Positions 52,555 to 61,995 of a DNA stretch of 64,000 nt are shown here, piece after piece. Positions within the stretch are counted from its first letter, which is position 1. Each line of letters starts with the position of its first letter. The translations under genes were made by a program, and so were the position numbers. The DNA comes from Salvia splendens (taxonomy: Eukaryota; Streptophyta; Magnoliopsida; Lamiales; Lamiaceae). Location: the NCBI RefSeq assembly GCF_004379255.2, contig NC_056035.1, positions 34,797,208-34,861,207 on the forward strand, in the 5' to 3' direction. The notes beneath the pieces were generated by a model. That model saw only the letters and a program-made list of their open reading frames with translations. It was not told where the DNA came from and searched no databases.

Positions 52555-53045
52555 TCCCATAAAAATATGAGCAACTGATATAATATGAGAATTAAAACAA
52601 AATTAGTATAGTAAGAGAAAGGAGGAGTAAGGTAGTTAAATAGTGTTAGTAAAACCCATATTATTAGTACTCCATTCATCCCTGAAAATTCGTCACATTT
52701 CATTTTCTGCACTCGTTTTGAAAAAATGATAATAAATTGTTAAAGTTGAGAGAGTAAAGTAAGAGAGAATAATATAAAGAATACTCTTATCTACATTATT
52801 TTCTATCTTATTTTATCATATCTTCACTTTAATTATTTATTATTATTTTTTCAAAATAAGTGCATAAAATAAAATGTGACAAATTTTCAGGGACGGAGAG
52901 AATAATATTTAATAATGGTACAAGTTGTAAATAAGTTAATGTATAAGAATAATAAATTTGGATAATTTTTCAGAAATGGAATGTATATATTTTTATGGGT
53001 GGGACGAAAATTGAAAGTGCACATACTTTTATAGAACGTGGAGAG
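52555..53045. mobile_element. Stowaway-like MITE interrupted by a second one
   Basis: Begins CTTCCTCTCGTCCCATAAAA and ends TTATAGAACGTGGAGAG, flanked by TA. The outer arms are diverged. The inner element occupies 52670-52902. Confidence 0.7.
52670..52902. mobile_element. Inner Stowaway MITE
   Basis: Begins CTCCATTCATCCCTGAAAA and ends TTTTCAGGGACGGAGAGAA, with long complementary arms and TA at each side. 233 bp. Confidence 0.85.
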
Positions 53046-53479
53046 TATCAAATAAAGCCATAATACAAATAATTGTCTTAGAAATTAATTAATCGATCAT
53101 ATCCAAATATTTTTTAAAGGAAAGCAAATTATAAAATACTCCTTTATAAGTAAAACAATCTCTAGAATAAGAAAAGTAAACTTTATGCTAAAAATAAAAG
53201 TTTGGTAAAGAATCTTTATGCCATGACAATAAGAAAAAGAAAGATGCCTTCAGAAGACTAAAGAGAATCATAAGCATATGCTGCAAAGATGCTCACATTC
53301 TAAAACACAATTTTCAAATCATAACAAGTTAAAGATAAACTTAAAATAAGCAATAAATCATGTCAACAAAACTGCAATACCATATTGATAATCTAAATTT
53401 AAAGTCCACACGAACTTTGGTGTCTAAACGAGTACAGATAGGAGCACAACAACATAAAAATATTGGCTATAAGAAACAC

Positions 53480-54869
53480 TCAACACTTGATTTCTTTCAA
53501 ACCATGGGCGAAGTACAAAAATGTTGGATCAGTAGCACCTTCCTTGTAGTAAGCAAACACCAAGGAGCTATCGTCGTGCATGCTCTCTCCGACAAAACTA
53601 AGACAATAGAAAAAACTTACATTAGGTATTCATTCTAGCATATTCACTCAAGCAAAATATACGCACTGAAATTGCAATCTTAGCATAAATCAAGACATAA
53701 ATTTTGGTTCATAAGTAGAAGACCAAGCCCTTATCATTCATTCTTTATATATGTGTACCTAGACATAAACATGGCATAGTAATTCCGATGTTATAAGCAA
53801 GAGATAGAGAGAGAATACATACAATTGAAGATCTTTGAGTTTGGAGACAAGATACTTGGTTGCACCCTCAATGGACTTTTTGAACTCTTCTTGCTTCTCT
53901 GCATCGAGCTTAGGGGTCAACGTTTTGATGTACTTCTTGATGTACCCAATGAATTGCTTCTTGTCAAACGGAGGTTGCTCCTATAGAAAATATTGTCAGG
54001 ACTAGGACTATGAAATCCGAAAAATTATTGTCAATCACGTTTAAAAAACTACAAAGGTGAACCTGCAGCCTGAATGTGTCAACAATGTCGACCACTTTCA
54101 CAGCTTGGTCATCAACACCTTCATCTTCGCCACCACCTTCGGCAGAAGGGTTTGCCCCAATGTCAACATCAACGGCTCCAGTGACTACCCACTGGAGTAT
54201 AAAATTAATCAAAATAGAGATTAGACTAAACTAACAAGTAAATCATCGCAAAGTAAATAAGGTATACCTTTCCTTCGACTTCCCACAAACAACCATTCTC
54301 GATTTCCTTGTATGGGAAAGAGTCAGAGAGGAGTTCATCACCTACAAATAACATAGCATATTTAACAAACCAAATATACTAAAGCAACAACATATCCAAC
54401 TCAAATTCATCAAACACAAACACAAGGTAAACAATTAGCCTTAGTTAAAAATGCATACTATGTAAGTAAAATAAATCTTAATAATCTAAATGATAGCAGT
54501 AACAATGGCAAAACTAAATCTTTGGAAGCTCTTGAATCATCAATTAAACGCGGTGAATATCTAATCCTAAGATATTAAACCTCAAGATATAAACAAATCT
54601 CAGAGCAAATAATAGAAAGGCGTAAATGTTAAACCTTGAGGTAGAAAGGTCTAATCTTTACTATAAAAACCTTAAACCAAAATTAAATTCAATCAGAAAC
54701 AGATCTATCGCCCAACAACGAATTCAATTTAAAGCACCAATCAAAACTCACTACGAAACAAGATAACAGTGCCGAGTAGATCTATACAATAACATAGACA
54801 AACTCAAGTTCAAATTTAAAACTAAATAAATACAATTTTACCGGTGAGTAAATCTTGATAGACCAGCAT
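53480..54869 (-). CDS. TCTP: Translationally controlled tumor protein (TCTP)
   Basis: Five exons on the minus strand: 54869-54842, 54341-54268, 54191-54063, 53980-53823 and 53597-53480. They give 168 residues, exactly the usual plant TCTP length. It begins [20 protein letters not shown] and ends [13 protein letters not shown]. The TCTP core is seen in [19 protein letters not shown] and in the acidic loop [18 protein letters not shown]. All introns are GT-AG and in phase. TCTP is an abundant cytosolic protein tied to growth, TOR signalling and GTPase regulation. The leader is pyrimidine-rich (CTACTCTCTCTCT), as in growth-regulated translational mRNAs. Confidence 0.97.
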
Positions 54870-55408
54870 GATTGCACAATTTTCAGCCCTGAATCAAGAT
54901 TTAGCAAGAGGAAAAGAGAATTGTTTTTAGAGAGAGAGTAGGTATATATACACGAATTCTTTATAGTGTATTTACAATTCTGCCCCGTTTCCTAACTTCA
55001 CTATCAGGCTTGGGCCTTTTATATAATGGGCCGGAATATAACGTTACGATAAATTCTTATTCAAAGACATACTAATTCACATAGGTGGAAAATTATATTT
55101 ATTGTGGAATCAGATTTCTAATTATTGACACAAACTCAAAATCTATTGTAGGAAAATAATATTTATTGTGATGAGATTTGGCTGTTACTTGGCTGGTTCT
55201 CTTTGAAATTTATTATAGGAGAAACACTATAAATTTCGCATTAATGCCGTGATGGTGAGAAATAGTGTTTCACAGATGTAGAGCTTACCATATAATTATT
55301 TGAATTAATTCAAATATTTGAGAAGAAGGAAAGCATTTCTTGGCTCTATATATACACTATTCCACCCTATTTTTTTTTTTATTTCTCATTTTTATTAGAG
55401 AGAGAGAG
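54870..55408. promoter_or_regulatory. Shared divergent promoter region of TCTP and the RING-H2 gene
   Basis: The two start codons are 540 bp apart in opposite directions. A TATA-like GTATATATAC lies near 54941-54952 (for TCTP, minus strand) and CTATATATACAC near 55346-55357 (for the RING gene, about 55-60 bp before its ATG). No transposon is visible between them. A (AG)n stretch directly precedes the RING start. Confidence 0.7.
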
Positions 55409-57068
55409 ATGAGTTCGCGGTTATGCAGCATATGTTTAAACACAGTTGTGGATGATAACAGTAGAGGAAAAGCTGAGCTGATCTGCGGCCATCTCTTTCA
55501 CTTAGGTGCGTATATATATTTTCTGAATTTTCTTCATATCATAAATTTATTCTTCACTATTTTTACTCTGTTTTATTTGCTCTTTCTTCATGTTAATTTG
55601 GTTCTATTAAACTATCAAGATCCAAAACTATATGAATTTCTAAAAAAAAATTGGTTGTAGATTGTATCGGTTCGGAATTCAATTACAGAAGCGAAATGAA
55701 ATGCCCAAACTGTAGGGTGGTGGAAAATGGTGAATGGCTAATTCCAGATGAGGAAATGGAGGAAGACGACGACTATTTAGTGCACGTGGTAAAATAAATA
55801 CAAATACAAATACAAATACAAATAAGCAAGGTGTATCTGTTTTAATTACATTCTAAATTTATTAAATGACTCTGATTATAGATTAATGAATCCTAATTAT
55901 GACAAATGCATTATGTATCCAATTTATAGTTTATGAAATTGATTAATTCCCTAATTATTTCATTTTCAGCGCCGTCTTGAACTCCACATATACACACATG
56001 GACTTGGTGGAAGGGGTGGTTATCTGCAGTCTTCCAGGCAAGTTGTAACACATTTTACCTTTTAATCTTTATTTTTTTTGTATATTTTCTTTTCATAGTT
56101 TCTGATATCTCAATTTTTTTGTCATATACTAATACATAGGATTACGAGTGGACATGTTGAAAAAATTAATGGAATAAATTGTAACTAAATCAATTTACAA
56201 AATTCTCAAAATATAATTTTTTTTCAAAATTATTATTATGTTTATATTTAATTTAAAAATTGTGCTTATCATTCTTAAACTTATGATGATTTGTACTTGA
56301 GCTCCTATATTTTATTTGTGACTATTTCATTGAATATAATATAACTGGTTTAAAACAATGTATTCATGTATCAAAATGCAAATATTTGTCTTACAATCCT
56401 AATATAAAAAATCGTATTAAGAAATATTTTATTTTAAAAATAATATAGGGGTGAAATTGGTGTCGAAGAACGTAGAAGATTAGCGATGATAGCCCCAATA
56501 GTGCATTACAACCACAACAATGTAGTGCATCCTCCAAATTATGGAGCCAACATTTTGGCCAATACTTGGACCAACGATCCTTTAAGTGCTGACACATTGT
56601 TGAGGGATTATGGTTCCAACTCCACTCAACAAATAAGGCTGGACCCATCAATCTCGAGGTATTTCTATAGTAGTAATTGTTTTCTATTGCATCCTACATT
56701 TCCCATGTTATCTTACCCAATGTAGTTTTAGTTCATAATCTGAACTACTATTATTCATTAAACTTTCATTTAGGACAAATGGTGGAGAAGTGATGGCACA
56801 ATATCGTCGTACTAGATTCCATTACAATCCACCTATTTCAACAATGGTGAATACTGAGTCAAGGTACCGAAGACGTGAAGAAATTACATCCGCAAGCACA
56901 AATAGGACGGGATACAATTCACTCCCGTCTAACGGGTCATATAACGGCCCGTCTTTAGAGCTTACACTTACGACAAACCCGAGTGAAGATCGATCCCAAG
57001 AGGAGCAAAATGGAAGGCATGAGGATCGCTCGGGTCATGGAACAAATTTAGGTTTCAGGTACTCTTAG
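55409..57068 (+). CDS. RING-H2 zinc-finger protein, putative E3 ubiquitin ligase
   Basis: Five exons in phase: 55409-55505, 55661-55788, 55970-56037, 56449-56658 and 56774-57068, giving 265 residues. The RING lies at residues 6 to about 50: CSIC, then CGHLFHLDC, then KCPNC. The spacing fits C3H2C3 (RING-H2), split by intron 1. An acidic patch (DEEMEEDDDYLVH) follows. The rest is Asn/Ser/Arg-rich and I recognise no second domain. Intron 3 has the GC-AG form: exon end TCTTCCAG, then GCAAGT, with AG before 56449; only this junction keeps the frame. RING-H2 proteins usually transfer ubiquitin from an E2; substrate unknown. Confidence 0.85.
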
Positions 57069-57451
57069 ATTAGTTATTGGGTTTGTACCATTAAACAAAA
57101 ACGAAATTTGTAGTTAGCATGTAACATTACATTTTATCTTGTTTACTTCTTTTTTTTATCATGACTATTTCTAACATTATAAAATACTTTTGTTTTTTTT
57201 GTTCATAATGTGCAAAATTATATTGATAATTAATGCCTTTGTTTGTGTCTAGTGCTTAGCACATTTAGTTTGTGATTTGTCGAAGATTTTCAAAGTACAT
57301 ACATATATTGATATGTGTATAAATTTGCAATCCATGTAATTTGGATAAGAAATTTAAGTTAGAACTATCGATAGCTCCTATATTTTGTGGAGTGCGTTTA
57401 CCTCGTAGACATTGGTTTGAAGCTCAAGACGGTCTCAGTTTTAGCTCTTCA
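57069..57451 (+). other. 3' UTR and flank of the RING-H2 gene
   Basis: AT-rich with no gene seen. It ends at the TCA duplication of the PIF element. Confidence 0.5.
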
Positions 57452-58711
57452 CGGCATCTCCAATGGCGGCGTCGGCACCGGCACGCCGATTTTTCACGGA
57501 CGCCGGTGCTGACGCCGAACCATTGCGAGCGGCGTCGTCGAAATCGGCGTCAAAATCGGCGTGCCCACGCCGATTCTTGGGCTGACGCCGATCCTCACGG
57601 CGCCATTGTAGGCCCTGGATCGGCGTCAGATTTTTAATTTTTTTTTATTTTCCGAAACACTATATATACGCGCTTTGGACGTCATTTTCATTCGCACCGC
57701 TTGTTTTAACGAGTACTCTCTCTATCTTAATTTTTGTACAAGATCAACAACAATAAATGAGTAATGCCGGTGGCTGTGGTGGTGGTAGTGGTGGGGATGC
57801 TGATGAGTACGAGCGTATGAGATATACCCTAGGTGGGATATACCCTTTGGGATAGCCGGTTCGAACAACGACCTAAACGTGCTCAACTCGTCGCCCCTTT
57901 TCAACGAGCAGTGTCAGGGCGTCGGTCCGGCCATCAGTTTTGTCGCCAACGGCAACCAGCATGATATGAGCTACTACTTGGTAGATGGAATATACCCTAG
58001 GTGGCCCGTCTTTGTGAAGACGATCCGGTGCGCATCAGATGCGAAGAAGGCCTACTTTGCGACGCGGCAGGAGTCGGCGCGAAAGGACGTGGAGCGCGCA
58101 TTTGGTGTGCTTCAGGCTCGATGGGCTGCAGTCAAGGGACCAACGCGTTTATGGCATGTCGACTGCATTGCTGATATAATGTACGTCTGTATTATCATCT
58201 ATAACATGATTGTCGAAGATGAAGGTGTACAACTGACTGATTGGGCCAACGACGATAATGAAGCCGGTCCAAGCCACGGCGTCGCCGCCGCCAACGTACG
58301 AGGTGGGGTACCTCACGATGAAGAAGCCCTCCTCCAAGCAAATGCCGACATGCGTCAGACGGATGCTCATATTCGACTCCAAAAGGATTTAATTGAAGAG
58401 TTGTGGGCGCGGAGGATTGCAAGGCGTTAGTTTTTAATTTAATTGCATGTATTTTTTTTTAATGTACATTTTTTAAAATTATTGTACATTTTTAAACTTT
58501 AATAGTATTATTCAATTTTCCTGTATTTGTCTCGTAAATTAAATTCTGTATGTTGCTACAATTGTTAGTGATGTGGAAGGCTAGGTGAGGGCTATTGGAT
58601 ATCCAGTTGCATGTCCAGATGATGTGTGGCAGGAAGATTTTAGTGCTGATGATGTGGCAGTGAGAAGACTATGTGAGGGCTATTGGATATCCTATGCCAT
58701 TGGAGATGCTC
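57452..58711 (+). mobile_element. PIF/Harbinger element with deleted transposase
   Basis: Ends CGGCATCTCCAATGGC and, on the reverse strand, GAGCATCTCCAATGGC. Flanks are TCA (57449-57451 and 58712-58714). The 1260-bp body has a GC-rich left part with many CGGCGTC motifs and a right end with two copies of GTGAGGGCTATTGGATATCC near 58584 and 58673. Confidence 0.85.
57757..58430 (+). pseudogene. PIF/Harbinger transposase with internal deletion
   Basis: ATG 57757 starts a Gly-rich N-terminal peptide that soon meets a stop near 57853. An internal deletion then joins it to the catalytic end: GIAGSNNDLNVL (probable second Asp), VGPAISFVANGNQHDMSYY, KDVERAFGVLQARW (probable Glu) and a C-terminus ending WARRIARR at 58430. 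The first Asp region is gone. Close to the 2.5-kb copy in sequence but without that copy's TAG. Confidence 0.87.
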
Positions 58712-58714
58712 TCA

Positions 58715-59241
58715 TAGAGAGAATTTGAGATGTCCATGAGTGCATGCATGCATAGCTACTGAAATTTTATAGTTATATATTGAAGCATCAACCATGGACT
58801 CCATAATATATCCACTGGCCTTTCATACACAAAATTGGCTTTGGGATTTTTATACGAAAAACATATTAATCCATGTAATTTCGAGTCCAAGATTTGAATT
58901 CAGACTAAGATTTTTGTTTTGAGTTGAGAGAAAAATCATACTTCAAAAATCGAAAAAATTTAACCTTAGAAAGTTTAGTAATATGGCTAAAATGTTTTGT
59001 ATGCGACCTTTAACAATAGGGTTTTACTAGCAAATAAAATCCGACACTATAAGTTGTAAGTTGTAACAAAATATTCGCTAGAATAATTATTGCGGAATCA
59101 GTACTGGATTTTCAATGGATATTGGTACCAACTACAATTAATGTACTGATCAGCCATTCAACACTGACGTCTGACGCACATTCCCGAATAACCCCATTTT
59201 CTTCCATTTTGGTTCCCACATTCAAGAAGAGATAATAGGTG
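58715..59241. other. Intergenic DNA, nothing recognised
   Basis: AT-rich, no gene or paired ends. GCATGCATGCAT-like alternation lies near 58742-58754. Confidence 0.5.
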
Positions 59242-59244
59242 TCA

Positions 59245-60990
59245 GAGCATCCACAAATGTGAGCAGGAGACACTGTCCGTCCGTCCGTATCAAAGCACGG
59301 AGATGCTGTCCGCCACTACGCGCGCGCCGCTGCTCGATGCATCGAGCACGTCCGTGCCAGCGAGCAGGTGGCGTAGCAGGCGCTAATTGGGCAACGGCAT
59401 AGCCGTTGCATTTGAATATTTAAAAAAAAAACGGTTTTTAATTAAAAAAACTGATTAAAAATAAAAAAAATATTTTCCACTTCCCAAAAAAATATATCCG
59501 TTTTCTAACCACTTTCATTTTTTTTTCACTCCCCCCCAAAAATACACATTTTCATCTATAAATACCCTCACTATCACACCCAAAAATTCACACTACACTA
59601 CACAATTCTCATCTACATTCTCTCATTTCCATTCTCATCTACATTCTCTCATCTTCATTCTCAATCTTTCTTCCACTCCTACAACATAACAATGTCCGGC
59701 CACGACGATCACCCCCCGGGCTCCCACGGTTGGAACCCCGATTGGTTCGGTTCACAACCGTTTCCTAGTCCGGAAACGGAATATTCGGTCCCTCCTCAAA
59801 CCCAAAGTTCGGGCGTTCCGGGTGGCTACCGGCCTTACCCGATCGACGACCAAGATGCCCCCGAAGGGCAATACGGGTGGACACCCAAGCCTAGAGCGAG
59901 ATCGACCGGCCCCTCCCAAACTCCGACTCCTCCTACTCGCGGTGTCCGCACACCGTACACTCCAGCGGAGATGGAGCAATTGTTCAAGGCGTTCTTGTAA
60001 ATCTCCGAAGATCCGGAGGTTGGCACGAACCAATCCGGCGATCACTATAGGTGGCGCATCTGTCGCCGGTACAATGAAAACCGGCCGGCGGGAACAATCG
60101 AGTGCAACGAGAGTATGGTGCGCAACGCCATCTATCGAGCCAACGAAGAGATCCAAAAGTTCCAGGGGTATTACCTCCAGGAAGAGCGGTCGGAGGGGAG
60201 CGGCCGGAGCGAGGTCGACGTCATCACTGCCGCGATGAACACCTACCAATCCATGAACTACAAGCCGTTCGAGTACCTCAACATTTGACAGGAGACGCAG
60301 TCGCATCCGAAGTATAGGGGAGGCGTAACATCCTCCTCTAGCGGCTCCTCCAAACGGTCAAGATCGGTATCCCTATCTGACGCCGGCTCCGAAGACGTGG
60401 TTAGCCAACTCGCTGGAGCTAACTTGGGTAGCCCCGAAGCCGGCCCGAGCGGTTCCCAACGCCGACCGCAAGGAAGGAAGAAGACGGCAGCCAACCGCCG
60501 TCGCGCCGTGACTCCATCCGGCGATGCTCCCGAACCCGCTCCCGTTCTTGTTCCCTATGCGCCACCTCCACCCCCCACCAACTTGTTGTGGGGGATTTTG
60601 GCCCAACTCAATATGGCCGATATGTCAACTATGACCCCCGCGCAACTTCGATCGCACAAGACCATGATATTGGGCATCCAAAAATAATTGGGGGTAGTGC
60701 CGCCGGATGAATAGTCTTCCACGGAGATATTTTTAGCTTTAATTATGTAATTTTTAATTTTTAGTATTTTAATTATGTAATTTTTAATTTTTAGGATTTT
60801 AATTATGTAATCTTTATTTTTTAAGATTTTAATTATGTCTTATTTATTTTATTTGTAATTTGTAATATTATTTTGATTTTTTTAATAAATTTTAATATTA
60901 TGGAAATGTTTTTATTTAAATTGAATAATAGAATGATGGGACCTTTGTGCTCGTCCTTGCGGAAGAGCACAACTGTGGGTGTTGTGCTCT
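59245..60990 (+). mobile_element. Second PIF/Harbinger ORF1-type element, right end cut
   Basis: The left end GAGCATCCACAAATGTGAGC follows TCA. It is collinear with 46571-49111, including leader, gene and AT-rich tandem repeat, but lacks the hAT MITE. Similarity stops near 60990 (TTGTGCTCTTGCC), where another PIF end (CCATCTCCAATGG) begins, so the right terminal repeat is displaced or lost. Confidence 0.85.
59692..60714 (+). pseudogene. PIF/Harbinger ORF1 (Myb/SANT-like), several stops
   Basis: ATG 59692 opens MSGHDDHPPGSHGWNPDWFG and stays in frame to TPYTPAEMEQLFKAFL. A TAA at 59998-60000 replaces the Ser codon of the sister copy. Further on it reads NQSGDHYRWRICRRYNENRP and AIYRANEEIQKFQGYYLQEE, then a TGA in NI-QE (60286-60288, normally Trp) and a TAA in IQK-LGV near 60685. 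The final stop is at 60714. Different lesions from the first copy show independent decay after duplication. Confidence 0.87.
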
Positions 60991-61995
60991 TGCCATCTCC
61001 AATGGTTCTGGACAAGCCATAGGCCAGCCATAGGCTAGACACAACTCCTCCTGCCACATCATCAGGACAAGCAATAGGCTAGCAATAGACTATCCACAAT
61101 AAACAAAATTATAAAAAATAAATATTTACCAATCACACAAAATACGAAATTAAATTTACGATACAGATATGGGAAAATTCAATAATAACATTTAAATTTT
61201 AAAAAAGTACATTAATTAAAAAAAATTACATTAATTTAAAAAAAACCCTCTTCCACGCACGAGCCCCCGCTTCACTCGTCGTGGTCGTCGCCGTCGCCGT
61301 TGTCGCTGTCGTGGCCGCCCGCGTCTGAGCCCCCCAACTGTGCCGCGGTGGCATCCAAATCGATCCGCATACTCTCGAGCATTGAGTGAAGAAACCTCTT
61401 CTCCACGGGTCAGTTGCCGCCTTCCAATCATCTAAGATCTTGTACATCTGAGCCCGCGTTTGTTGACGCGCGAAGAAGGCGAGCTCGGCTATCGACTTGC
61501 CAACAGGGGGGATGCCGACTGGACCTCTTGGGACCCCTGGCGAGCCCGCTGCGCCCGCCTTTGACCAGCCGGACGAGTGCGGCGAGTAAACGCGGGAGGG
61601 GACGGAAACTCCTGAACATCCTCGGGGAGGTCGTGGGAACCGCCGCTGCTGCCGCTGTAATCACCGGTATAGTTCAGTCGCTGCTTCTTCGGCCAGCCAG
61701 CCAGCTTCGACACCTGCCCTAAACTTCTCGGAGTCCATCAACACCTCATAGCAGTTCCAGTAGGTGAACTCCTTATAAAGCCCGGGCACGGGGAAGGCTT
61801 TCTCCGCTATCCTCCTGCAGTCCTCGTCAGTTTGGCCACTGGTCTGCATGCGGAGGGCGTTGCTGTACAAGCCCGAATATCGGGAGACCGCAGCCATGAT
61901 TCGGTCCCACCCTTTTAGGCACTCCTCCCCACTGTGTGGCCTCTCCTCCTGGCAAAAAGCCTTGTAGGCTGCTGATATTTTAGCCCATGACTCAA
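60991..61995 (-). mobile_element. PIF/Harbinger fragment abutting the ORF1 element
   Basis: The left end CCATCTCCAATGGTTCTGG is of the same type as the 57452 element. Direct repeats of CAAGCCATAGGCCAGC type lie near 61010-61095. The minus strand encodes another ORF1 remnant. The right side is replaced near 61990 by unrelated retrotransposon-like sequence, so no second end or duplication can be read. Confidence 0.65.
61226..61985 (-). pseudogene. PIF/Harbinger ORF1 fragment (NAM-associated domain type)
   Basis: Read leftward: ESWAKISAAYKAFCQEERPH, CLKGWDRIMAAVSRYSGLYS, EKAFPVPGLYKEFTYWNCYE and then a frame change near 61690, later FFARQQTRAQMYKILDDWKA. It resembles the proteins often annotated as glutathione S-transferase T3-like in plants, which are ORF1 proteins of Harbinger elements. 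The N-terminal part is missing beyond 61985 and several frames are needed, so it is inactive. Confidence 0.78.
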
